In this document: positions 1 through 7,490 of the stretch, one piece after another | Layout: each line of letters starts with the position of its first letter | Numbering within the stretch: position 1 is the stretch's first letter | Origin: an uncultured Candidatus Saccharibacteria bacterium | Lineage (GTDB): Bacteria > Patescibacteriota > Saccharimonadia > Saccharimonadales > Saccharimonadaceae | Assembly (NCBI GenBank): GCA_947253285.1 | Contig: CAMXXV010000001.1 | Span: forward strand, 1 to 64,000 | Length of the DNA: 64,000 nt | Direction: 5' to 3' | The notes under the pieces: generated by a model | Told to the model about the DNA's origin: nothing | Seen by the model: the letters and a program-made list of their open reading frames with translations, nothing else | Databases searched by the model: none | Position numbers and translations under genes: made by a program

Positions 1-46
1 ACGCGCGCGTACCTATACTATAGCAGATATAGCCCTAGCAATGCAA

Positions 47-1768
47 CTAATTTTTTTCGTTAGATTCTTGCTCTAGCTCACGATAGGCAACTTTACCAAC
101 TTTGGTTTTTGGTAAACTTTTGCGAAACTCAATAGCCCGTGGCATCTCGAATTTCGCGAGATGCTTTTTACATTGGTCAAGTATGAGCGCGCGCATCTCG
201 CCGTTCGGCTTAAATCCATCTTTTAATACAATAAATGCTTTGGCGATTTGACCACGATATGGGTCAGGAATGCCAACTACGGTTGCCATTAAGACTTGTG
301 GTAGCTTACAAATTACCGATTCAACTTGACTAGGATAAATATTGTAGCCACTACTAACAATAATACGCTTGAGCCGTTGTTTAAAGTAAATATAGCCGTC
401 TTTATCCATATAGCCGATATCGCCAGTATGGAGCCAGATATGGCCATCGTCGTGTTTTTGCAAAGCCTTGTTGGTCTCTTCGGCATTGTTAACATAGCCA
501 GACATAAGATTTGGCCCAGTGATAATAATTTCGCCAAGTTCGCCATAAGGCTTCTCGATACCGGTTCCTGGTTCAACTATTTTGTAATACACATCTTGCA
601 TTGGCATACCTACTGTGTATGGTCGGTATTGGTCTTCTGGTGTTACACACGACACCGAGAGGCATTCTGCCAGTCCATAACCTTGGATTAGATTTGCTTG
701 ACTGCCAGCCTTACGGAGCAATTTTTCAACGTCTTGTTTTAGTGAGTCGTCTAATAGGTCGCCACCAGAGATAGCTAGCTCAATACAGCTTAGGTCGAGG
801 TGCTTAATATGGCGATTGCGTAGCAGCGCTTCATAAAGCGTCGGTACACCAACCATTAAGTTTGGCTTGCTTTGTTTTAAGATGCGATCAAAGCGTTTAA
901 TGTCAAACTTAGGATACATGCTAACTTTCATATCATTAACGAACATTGCATGAATACCAACTGCTAGTCCGAAGCCGTGGAATATCGGCATAATACCAAG
1001 AATGCTTTTACCGGGCAGAGCGAATGAAGGGAACATCTCGCGGACTTGCATTGCCATGGAATTAAATGAAAGATTACTTAGAGCCACTCCCTTAGGAGTT
1101 CCGGTAGTACCACCACTGTAAATTATGGCTGCCAAATCCTTACTCTTAGTGTGCGCGTTAGTGTTTCCGTAAAAACGTGCGCCTTGAGCAATTAAATCAG
1201 ACCAGAGCATTACCTTGTCGCCACGCGGTGTCTCTTGCTTTTTGCCGATAATTGGAATTAGTGATGCTATCTTCATGCCGTAACGTGGTACGAATGGTAG
1301 TGAAGCTAGTGGATCAATTACAATAACTTTTTTAACATTAGTTTCATCGATAATTGGCTTTACCATAGGCCAAGATACGTTAATCATTACTAGGTAGCGA
1401 CTTGAAGTGAGATTGAGATAATATTTAATTTCTTCAGGCGCCGATAGCGGATGGAAGATATTGGCGATAGCGCCAATTTTACTAGCTGCATAAATAGCAT
1501 AAATAGCTTCGGGAATATTAGCACTACAGATTGAAATAACGTCACCTTTTTTAATACCTAATTCGCGAAAGCCGCGGGCGGCGTGGTCAATATGACGCAT
1601 CAAATCATCATAGCTAACTTGGTTACCGAAATAATCTATCGCAATGTCGCTTGGGTTCCGTGTAGCGTTGCGTTCGATAAAGTCGTAGATGGAAATGTTT
1701 GGGTAACGTAAAGATTTTTTGCGATTACCGTATGACTTGAGCCAAGGGGCTTTAATTTTTCTAGCCAT
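47..1768 (-). CDS. AMP-binding acyl-CoA synthetase (FadD-like)
   Basis: Adenylate-forming ligase of 573 aa, expected to activate a fatty acid to acyl-AMP and then acyl-CoA. The AMP-binding P-loop YSGGTTGTPKG lies near residue 217. QGYGLAE (A5), LHTGDIGYMDKDGYIYFK (A7) and the C-terminal catalytic-lysine region PKTKVGK near residue 557 are all present, so the enzyme looks complete. It lies 2 bp after plsC on the same strand, which suggests that imported or scavenged fatty acids are activated and then attached to glycerol-phosphate. A -10 TAAAAT sits exactly 6 nt before the ATG, inside the end of plsC. The chain preference cannot be read from sequence, and other adenylating substrates are possible. 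Confidence 0.88.
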   Translation of the reverse strand: MARKIKAPWLKSYGNRKKSLRYPNISIYDFIERNATRNPSDIAIDYFGNQVSYDDLMRHIDHAARGFRELGIKKGDVISICSANIPEAIYAIYAASKIGAIANIFHPLSAPEEIKYYLNLTSSRYLVMINVSWPMVKPIIDETNVKKVIVIDPLASLPFVPRYGMKIASLIPIIGKKQETPRGDKVMLWSDLIAQGARFYGNTNAHTKSKDLAAIIYSGGTTGTPKGVALSNLSFNSMAMQVREMFPSFALPGKSILGIMPIFHGFGLAVGIHAMFVNDMKVSMYPKFDIKRFDRILKQSKPNLMVGVPTLYEALLRNRHIKHLDLSCIELAISGGDLLDDSLKQDVEKLLRKAGSQANLIQGYGLAECLSVSCVTPEDQYRPYTVGMPMQDVYYKIVEPGTGIEKPYGELGEIIITGPNLMSGYVNNAEETNKALQKHDDGHIWLHTGDIGYMDKDGYIYFKQRLKRIIVSSGYNIYPSQVESVICKLPQVLMATVVGIPDPYRGQIAKAFIVLKDGFKPNGEMRALILDQCKKHLAKFEMPRAIEFRKSLPKTKVGKVAYRELEQESNEKN

Positions 1769-1770
1769 AA

Positions 1771-2427
1771 TTATATTTTACCAGATTTACGGCTTGGCGG
1801 TGGACATTTTGATGGATTGCGTGCGGGTTTACCGGATATAAGATTAATTTTTCCCCCGTTAATTTCTTGCATTAAATTAGCCACTGTATTGCGCAGCATC
1901 TCATTTGTTGCGTTACTAGTATCGGTTACATTTATTGGATCACCAAATATTACTGTAGTAGAACGGTGAAATAGTTTAGGATGCCCTACGATAGCAAATG
2001 GTATAATAGGGGCTCCAGTATCCTTAGCTAACCTAATAGCGCCATTTTTAAATGGTAAAAGTTCATTAGATTTTTTCCATCTAGTAGTACCTTCTGGGAA
2101 GCATAAAACTATGTGGTTAGACTCTAACAATTTTTTAGCATCAATAAACGCTTGGTGCGGTTGGTCGCGGTCTACTTTAATTAGCCCGAGCCATTTAAAG
2201 AACCAGCCAAATGGTGCAGCGAACAATTCGCGTTTTGCCATAAAATGAGGAAAGCGATCGCAAAATATACCAACGGTAATAGGGTCGTAGTAGCTAGTAT
2301 GATTGCCAACTAGAATGGCACGATTATTAGGAAGCTTAATGGAGTTTATTTTCTTTGGTTGATAAAGTAGCCGATACCCCAAACCTAATCCAAACCGAAA
2401 TAGAAATGCCAGAATGGAATCTTTCAT
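1771..2427 (-). CDS. plsC: 1-acyl-sn-glycerol-3-phosphate acyltransferase (PlsC family)
   Basis: Membrane-associated acyltransferase of 218 aa that would convert lysophosphatidic acid to phosphatidic acid. The catalytic HX4D motif appears as NHTSYYD near residue 43 and the glycerol-phosphate-binding FPEGTTR near residue 110. The length is at the short end for PlsC, as is common in reduced genomes. The C-terminus is proline- and lysine-rich (PSKCPPPSRKSGK). It is first in a two-gene minus-strand operon with the acyl-CoA synthetase. The start has no Shine-Dalgarno; a TATAAT box ends 6 nt before the ATG, so the mRNA is probably leaderless. Confidence 0.9.
   Translation of the reverse strand: MKDSILAFLFRFGLGLGYRLLYQPKKINSIKLPNNRAILVGNHTSYYDPITVGIFCDRFPHFMAKRELFAAPFGWFFKWLGLIKVDRDQPHQAFIDAKKLLESNHIVLCFPEGTTRWKKSNELLPFKNGAIRLAKDTGAPIIPFAIVGHPKLFHRSTTVIFGDPINVTDTSNATNEMLRNTVANLMQEINGGKINLISGKPARNPSKCPPPSRKSGKI
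1775..1780 (-). promoter_or_regulatory. -10 box before acyl-CoA synthetase
   Basis: TAAAAT on the minus strand with a 6-nt gap to the ATG at 1768, inside the plsC 3' end. It would give the synthetase its own leaderless transcript. Confidence 0.5.
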
Positions 2428-2433
2428 GTATTC

Positions 2434-2439
2434 ATTATA
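2434..2439 (-). promoter_or_regulatory. -10 box of leaderless plsC transcript
   Basis: TATAAT on the minus strand, 6 nt upstream of the plsC ATG. This leaves no room for a Shine-Dalgarno. No clear -35 was seen. Confidence 0.6.
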
Positions 2440-2472
2440 TAATATTCTTAAACAATGTGTGCGGGGGAGGAT

Positions 2473-3606
2473 ATGATCAAATTAAGTCAGGTGTTATATG
2501 CTGAATTACAAAAAAATGAGCATGGTTTATGTAATGCATTATTGTATATTGAGCAGTATGATAGCGTAGCAGTGCGTAATGTGAAAATTGCACCAAATCA
2601 GAGTGATGCTACGTCGTATGCCATGAACAAATTATTTGAAGAAATTAAGCAAAATGATGCAGATTTTCTATCATTTAGATTATTAGACACAGAGGTATAT
2701 ATAAAACATGATCATAAAATTGTTGTTGGTTGTAATAGTCTAATCTATAATGATCGGTTTCAGCTAAAGCCGGGTAGTGCTGAAGTGTTTGATATGATAA
2801 AACAACTAATGTTAAGTAACTACAATGACGATATTTATTGTAGTGATGCAATGCAAAAAACGTTGCAGATAGCTAAACTAGTACGCAATAAACGCGGTAA
2901 GCTTGCTTTAAAATCGGCTGCTCGGGCGTTAATAACGTTAGGTGTAGCTAACCCAAGTTGTTTAAAGGAATTATTTTGTATTAATGAAGTAGAATTTGCC
3001 AATATAGTCAACGAGCTGAGATGTGCAGGGATTATCAAACTGTTAGACAATGGAGCTTGGATGCTCTTAGTGCACACAGAAGATGAATTAATTGATTGTA
3101 TTAAAAATGCAAAGTTGCATCCGCGAGAAGTATATAGCAAGGCAACTAAAACCGCTTATTGTAATGGGATAGGTGTAACTTATGATTTAATTCCGATAGA
3201 TAGTTTGGAACGTGCGGATTATATTGCTGATATTTTAGCTAAGTTTGCTAGCGATATGAATTGGACAAAGACTAATTATGTAGCTTCTGATGTATTAGAT
3301 AAGTCTAATTCACCAGTTATGGCTGATAAAATGATTGATAGCTTAGTTAAGTATAGTGCAATAGAGGGGTGGCTGAAGGATGCGTGTAATGCCATAGTAT
3401 TATTTCCGCGGTGTGGCATTGAAGTATGGCGTGCTCTTTTGCGCTATTTGATTATGAATGCTGATTGGTTAGTTGCATGGTATGACGAAAAATCTATATG
3501 TGATATTATAGAGGTGGTAAAAAAGTATGATCATAAAAATGAAATGCGTGACAAGAGGTTATTGAAAATTATGATCAAAAAATTTGCGGATGTACACAAT
3601 GAATAA
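2473..3606 (+). CDS. hypothetical protein, 377 aa
   Basis: I do not recognise a family. The reading frame opens at 2455, but the ATG at 2473 is preferred because GGGGGAGG ends 3 nt before it. The protein is soluble and mainly helical by composition, with a central stretch rich in Leu and Ala (about residues 130-200) that could be a winged-helix or helical-bundle region, and a Cys-rich scatter without a metal motif. It is divergent from plsC and overlaps the CDP-alcohol phosphatidyltransferase by 8 bp, so the two are probably translated together. Its low GC and AT-rich codon use resemble the neighbouring chromosome rather than the prophage. Confidence 0.75.
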   Translation: MIKLSQVLYAELQKNEHGLCNALLYIEQYDSVAVRNVKIAPNQSDATSYAMNKLFEEIKQNDADFLSFRLLDTEVYIKHDHKIVVGCNSLIYNDRFQLKPGSAEVFDMIKQLMLSNYNDDIYCSDAMQKTLQIAKLVRNKRGKLALKSAARALITLGVANPSCLKELFCINEVEFANIVNELRCAGIIKLLDNGAWMLLVHTEDELIDCIKNAKLHPREVYSKATKTAYCNGIGVTYDLIPIDSLERADYIADILAKFASDMNWTKTNYVASDVLDKSNSPVMADKMIDSLVKYSAIEGWLKDACNAIVLFPRCGIEVWRALLRYLIMNADWLVAWYDEKSICDIIEVVKKYDHKNEMRDKRLLKIMIKKFADVHNE

Positions 3607-4303
3607 TTCCAATAAGTTAGATAAGGATTTAGTACCAATGCCTCAGCAAGATATAGCTGATGGCAAGGAATTGACTACTGCGCAAAAAATAGCAGAACAA
3701 ACACACGGTATTGTGACGTTGCCAAATTTAGTTACTATTGCTGGCATTGGATTGGTGGCGTTAGGCTGTAATCAATTTAAGCACGGTCATCGCGCTAGAG
3801 GTATTGGATTGGTAGCGCTTGGTGCGGCGTGTGATTTAGTGGATGGCGCTTTGGCACGTAAAACGCGTGTAGCTAATTATCCTGCTGGACGATGGGGTGA
3901 TATTGCGGCTGATGGAGCGAAGGCTGCACTAATTGCGAAGGCGGCTTGTGATACTAAAATGATTAAAAAATCTGAGCTAGCGATGATTTATGGACCAAAA
4001 ATAGCCGGTTGGGCGTTAAATGGTGTTGCTAAGTTTATTTTACACCACGAGCCAAAGACTACTGGTGAAGGTAAAATAGCTGAAGCTTCACGTTGGGTGG
4101 CAATGGCGGGGATTATTGGCGGCAATGTAGCCAAAGAACATGGCAAATCTAACTTAGCTGGTAAAGTTAAACTGGTTGGTAAGCTTGCTACAGTAGTATC
4201 TGGCGCATTAGGTGTAAAGTCTGTGGCCAGCTATGTTAAGCAAACTAAGAATAATAGTAAGAACTTGGCTAGTCGGGACGTATTGACGAATCGGCGGGCT
4301 TAA
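3599..4303 (+). CDS. CDP-alcohol phosphatidyltransferase family protein
   Basis: Membrane enzyme class that transfers a phosphatidyl group from CDP-diacylglycerol to an alcohol. The signature DGxxAR...GxxxDxxxD is visible as DGALAR near residue 81, followed by GRWGDIAAD; the gap after AR is 9 residues instead of the usual 8. Hydrophobic stretches flank it (around residues 36-55 and 62-80). I chose the ATG at 3599, which overlaps the end of the preceding gene; TTG 3584 and ATG 3590 are in-frame alternatives. At about 234 aa it could be PgsA-like, but the head-group alcohol cannot be told. Its 3' end overlaps the convergent rarA by 35 bp. Confidence 0.75.
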   Translation: MNNSNKLDKDLVPMPQQDIADGKELTTAQKIAEQTHGIVTLPNLVTIAGIGLVALGCNQFKHGHRARGIGLVALGAACDLVDGALARKTRVANYPAGRWGDIAADGAKAALIAKAACDTKMIKKSELAMIYGPKIAGWALNGVAKFILHHEPKTTGEGKIAEASRWVAMAGIIGGNVAKEHGKSNLAGKVKLVGKLATVVSGALGVKSVASYVKQTKNNSKNLASRDVLTNRRA

Positions 4304-5474
4304 GTTGATCATAGAATTTATCTACTTCTGGAGCCAAGTAACTGCCGGTTTGGTGAAAACCAGCAACCCATTGGTAACCTTGATTGTAGCCTAAATCTTT
4401 CATTAGTTGTGTCGGAGCGTTGCGGAGGTTAAGCGGTACTTCGGCATTTGGTAGTGCAGCGGCGGCTAGCTTGGCTTGTTGCCAGGCATTATAGGAGTCG
4501 CGCGATTTTTTTGATTTAGCCAAAGCTAATGCTGTATGAGATAATACAATACCGCCTTCTGGCATGCCAATTCTTTCTAGTGCCAGTGATGCACTAGTTG
4601 CTAGGCCGAGTGCGCCATTACCAGCTAGTCCAATGTCTTCACTAGCAAAAACAATCATGCGGCGGGCAATAAATTTAGGGTCTTCACCCGCCTCAATCAT
4701 GCGGGCTAAGTAGTACAAGGTAGCACGTTCGTCGCTGCCGCGCATGGATTTAATAAAGGCACTGATTAAATTGTAGTGTGAGTCGGCATTTTTATCATAG
4801 CGAGGTAGCTTAGTTCCAGCCGCTTGAGCAACGACTTTAGGTGTAATAATTTTGCCATTGGTGAATGTTGCAGCCATCTCTAGGTTACCTAAGGCAGCTC
4901 GCGCATCACCGTGCGACAACTGAGCAATTAATTTGATGGATTCATCTGATATTTTAATGTTATTGCCGAGTAGTTTGGTTGCGTGTTGGAGTATTTTTAT
5001 TAAGCTGGCTTCGGACAATTGATGTAGCACAATAACGCGCGCTCGAGAAATGAGTGGGGCGATGACTTCAAACGAGGGATTTTCTGTAGTGGCGCCAATT
5101 AAAGTAATTAGTCCTGATTCAACATGTGGCAAAAAGGCATCTTGTTGCGCTTTATTAAAGCGGTGGATTTCATCGATAAATAAAATCGTACGAATTTGTA
5201 GATTCCAATTTTGTCGAGCGTGCTCAATTACTTGGTCTACGTCGGCGCGTTTTGCGTTGACGGCGGATAATTCGACAAAATCAGCATTAAATTCATGGGC
5301 TATGATGCGTGCTAGCGTAGTTTTTCCGGTGCCTGGTGGCCCCCAAAGAATGAGAGAGGCGGGATGGCCGCTGGCAACTATTTTAGTTAATATTTCGATC
5401 GCTTCGGGCTGGCCGACTACGTCAGATAAGTTTTGTGGGCGTAATTGTTCTGCTAGCGGCTGTCTACTATCCAT
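4269..5474 (-). CDS. rarA: replication-associated recombination protein A (MgsA/RarA AAA+ ATPase)
   Basis: AAA+ clamp-loader-like ATPase of 401 aa that acts at stalled replication forks. Walker A is GPPGTGKTTL (near residue 46), Walker B/sensor is FIDEIHRFNKAQQDAF, sensor I is IGATTENPSF, and the C-terminal MgsA domain (ARMIEAGEDPKFIARR, SSIRPD end) is intact. The frame continues upstream across the tRNA-Leu gene, but the real start is the ATG at 5474 (MDSRQPLAEQLRP), which lies 6 nt after a TATAAT box. It is convergent with and overlaps the phosphatidyltransferase gene at the 3' end, and is divergent from tRNA-Leu. Confidence 0.93.
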   Translation of the reverse strand: MDSRQPLAEQLRPQNLSDVVGQPEAIEILTKIVASGHPASLILWGPPGTGKTTLARIIAHEFNADFVELSAVNAKRADVDQVIEHARQNWNLQIRTILFIDEIHRFNKAQQDAFLPHVESGLITLIGATTENPSFEVIAPLISRARVIVLHQLSEASLIKILQHATKLLGNNIKISDESIKLIAQLSHGDARAALGNLEMAATFTNGKIITPKVVAQAAGTKLPRYDKNADSHYNLISAFIKSMRGSDERATLYYLARMIEAGEDPKFIARRMIVFASEDIGLAGNGALGLATSASLALERIGMPEGGIVLSHTALALAKSKKSRDSYNAWQQAKLAAAALPNAEVPLNLRNAPTQLMKDLGYNQGYQWVAGFHQTGSYLAPEVDKFYDQLKPADSSIRPD

Positions 5475-5480
5475 GCTATA

Positions 5481-5510
5481 ATTATAAACTAGTTTAAAAA
5501 TATAGTTGAA
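5481..5510 (-). promoter_or_regulatory. rarA promoter (leaderless)
   Basis: On the minus strand TTCAAC (5505-5510), an 18-bp spacer and TATAAT (5481-5486), then 6 nt to the rarA ATG. Confidence 0.6.
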
Positions 5511-5553
5511 ATAAATATTGTTATTTGTTACTATATTATTAGCCATTTGATTT

Positions 5554-5638
5554 GCGCGAGTGGTGAAATTGGTATACACGTATGCCTTAGGAGCATATGC
5601 CTTCGGGCGTGGAGGTTCAAGTCCTCTCTCGCGCACCA
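5554..5638 (+). tRNA. tRNA-Leu (anticodon TAG)
   Basis: Acceptor GCGCGAG pairs with CTCGCGC, CCA is encoded, and the long class II variable arm and the T-loop GTTCAAGTC are clear. The anticodon loop CTTAGGA gives TAG. Confidence 0.95.
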
Positions 5639-5645
5639 GCATTAT

Positions 5646-5674
5646 TAGCCCGTTTGGGCTATTTTTATTTTTTT
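5646..5674 (+). terminator. intrinsic terminator after tRNA-Leu(TAG)
   Basis: TAGCCC-GTTT-GGGCTA stem followed by a T-rich run. It separates the tRNA from the oxidoreductase. Confidence 0.8.
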
Positions 5675-5682
5675 GGTTATGT

Positions 5683-5688
5683 TATACT
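5683..5688 (+). promoter_or_regulatory. extended -10 box, leaderless oxidoreductase
   Basis: TGtTATACT with the hexamer at 5683-5688, then 6 nt to the ATG at 5695. Confidence 0.55.
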
Positions 5689-5694
5689 AATAGC

Positions 5695-7320
5695 ATGAGC
5701 AAGATAGGGGATTACTTAAATCAGCGGTTATCTGGCGATGTATTATCTGATGTTAGCGCTAGATTGCGCTATTCGACGGATGGCAGTGTACTTAGCATGA
5801 CGCCGCATTTAGTAGTATTTCCTAGAACGCTAGATGATGTGCGTAAGGTTGCGCGTTTCGCTTGGCGACTAGCTGAGCGCGGACAATTCTTATCTTTGAC
5901 TGTTAGGGGTGCTGGTTCTGATTCTACTGGTGCTGCAATTACTGATGGTATCGTACTGTCTATGCAGAATTACATGAATCATATCATGGAACTGGACACC
6001 AAATCTAAATTGGTTCGCGTACAAACTGGAATCAAATTAATGACACTACGTGAAGCAATGGCTACTCATGGATTACGTCTACCGATTGACGATGGCGCTA
6101 CTACTGACTGTACGATTGGCGGCATGCTGGGGTCTAATGTTGTAACTGATAATTTTGCAAAATATGGTGATATGCTAAACTGCGTTGATTGTGTTGAAGT
6201 AGTGCTAGCTAACGGTGAGGTGATCCAGACTGGCAAATTAAATAAGCGTGAATTAAGTGTTAAAAAAGGCTTAGAGACAATGGAGGGTGATTTATATAGA
6301 TTTGTTGACTCTCTAATTGAAGATAATCCAGAATCAATAGATGCAATTAGCGCAGGGCGTGCATTGGATAGTACGGTATATGCTTTAGATCGCGTCAAGG
6401 ATAAAGATGGCAACTTTGATTTAACGCCATTATTTGTTGGGTCGCAAGGCACTTTAGGTATTATTACGCAAGCTATCTTAAAACTTGATGATATATCAGA
6501 TGAACAGTCAATGATAGTTGCGGCTATCACAGAAGAGCAGAATGAATCAGATTTATTTGATCGCTTACTGCAATTAGGGCCAAGTGCATTTAGTTTTATA
6601 GATGGTGATACTATGAAGCTAATGATGGAGATTACTGGCTATAAACCATGGAAAGTGGTTACTGATGATATTCCAAAAATGTTGATATTTATGTCGTTTG
6701 ACGACAAGCGGCAGGCGAAACAGTTGAGAAAGGCCGGTAAAATATTAGATTCAGCTGGTGTAGTGGACGCGAAAGTGGCCGTTAGTGCTGATGACCGCAC
6801 TACTTTGGCTGCATTGAGAGACTCAACCTATATTGTAAACAACTATAGTGATGATGGTAATGCCGCAATTCATTTAGCTGATAGTTTAGCGGTAGTCCCT
6901 GAGAATTTTGCTGACTTAATTGATAAAGTTCGTGGTGTTTTGAATGATAATCATATTAAGGCTGGTATCTGGGGTAATTTGGGCGCTGGAACAATGACGG
7001 TTAGACCAGTACTTAATCTATCTAGTATTGGGCATCGTCAGATGGTGTTTCGACTACTTAAGAATTTTTCACAAATTACATTTGAATTAGATGGCAATAT
7101 AGCTGGTGCTGGTGGTGTTGGACGAATATTAGCCCCGTATGCAAGAAAGATGAAACATAAAGAAGTAGTAGAACTTTTAGATAAGTTAAAAAAAGAATTT
7201 GATCCATTTGATATTTTAAATCGTGATGTTTGTCGCGATATAGACCCACATAAGCTAGTTGAGTGCTTGAGAAAATCATACCGTACTGCACATATAGATG
7301 AATACAATATGCGCAGTTGA
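5695..7320 (+). CDS. FAD-binding oxidoreductase (GlcD/FAD-linked oxidase family)
   Basis: Flavoenzyme of 541 aa with a PCMH-type FAD domain and a C-terminal FAD-oxidase domain. Features seen are FPRTLDDVRKVAR (N-terminal FAD fold), VRGAGSDSTGAA, TDCTIGGMLGSNV and GSQGTLGIITQAILKL, in the order usual for D-lactate/glycolate-type dehydrogenases. The C-terminus has the common FDPFDILNRDV block. No iron-sulfur domain follows. The frame runs upstream through the tRNA-Leu; I use the ATG at 5695 because a TATACT box ends 6 nt before it. The electron donor is unknown, and a D-lactate or other 2-hydroxy-acid dehydrogenase is likeliest. Confidence 0.82.
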   Translation: MSKIGDYLNQRLSGDVLSDVSARLRYSTDGSVLSMTPHLVVFPRTLDDVRKVARFAWRLAERGQFLSLTVRGAGSDSTGAAITDGIVLSMQNYMNHIMELDTKSKLVRVQTGIKLMTLREAMATHGLRLPIDDGATTDCTIGGMLGSNVVTDNFAKYGDMLNCVDCVEVVLANGEVIQTGKLNKRELSVKKGLETMEGDLYRFVDSLIEDNPESIDAISAGRALDSTVYALDRVKDKDGNFDLTPLFVGSQGTLGIITQAILKLDDISDEQSMIVAAITEEQNESDLFDRLLQLGPSAFSFIDGDTMKLMMEITGYKPWKVVTDDIPKMLIFMSFDDKRQAKQLRKAGKILDSAGVVDAKVAVSADDRTTLAALRDSTYIVNNYSDDGNAAIHLADSLAVVPENFADLIDKVRGVLNDNHIKAGIWGNLGAGTMTVRPVLNLSSIGHRQMVFRLLKNFSQITFELDGNIAGAGGVGRILAPYARKMKHKEVVELLDKLKKEFDPFDILNRDVCRDIDPHKLVECLRKSYRTAHIDEYNMRS

Positions 7321-7339
7321 TATGTTATAATGTAACTAC

Positions 7340-7426
7340 GCGCGCGTGGCGGAATTGGTAGACGCGCTAGCTTCAGGTGCTAGTGAGCTCACGCTCGTGG
7401 AGGTTCAAGTCCTCTCGCGCGCACCA
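7340..7426 (+). tRNA. tRNA-Leu (anticodon CAG)
   Basis: Acceptor GCGCGCG/CGCGCGC with encoded CCA, class II variable arm and T-loop GTTCAAGTC. The anticodon stem CTAGC/GCTAG encloses TTCAGGT, giving CAG. Confidence 0.95.
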
Positions 7427-7436
7427 ATTTTATTAG

Positions 7437-7462
7437 CGGGCAAAATGCCCGTATTTATTTTA
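7437..7462 (+). terminator. intrinsic terminator after tRNA-Leu(CAG)
   Basis: CGGGC-AAAAT-GCCCG followed by TATTTATTTTAT. Confidence 0.7.
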
Positions 7463-7477
7463 TAAGCTTAATCATGA

Positions 7478-7483
7478 TAAAAT
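7478..7483 (+). promoter_or_regulatory. -10 box of leaderless glgB
   Basis: TAAAAT, 7 nt before the glgB ATG, with a weak TTATTT 17 bp upstream as -35. Confidence 0.5.
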
Positions 7484-7490
7484 AGATTAT

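Noticed and set aside
5475..5694. Upstream extensions of rarA (minus) and of the FAD oxidoreductase (plus) across this stretch
   Set aside because: Both frames run through the tRNA-Leu(TAG) gene. The internal ATGs at 5474 and 5695 each follow a -10 box by 6 nt and begin the conserved protein.
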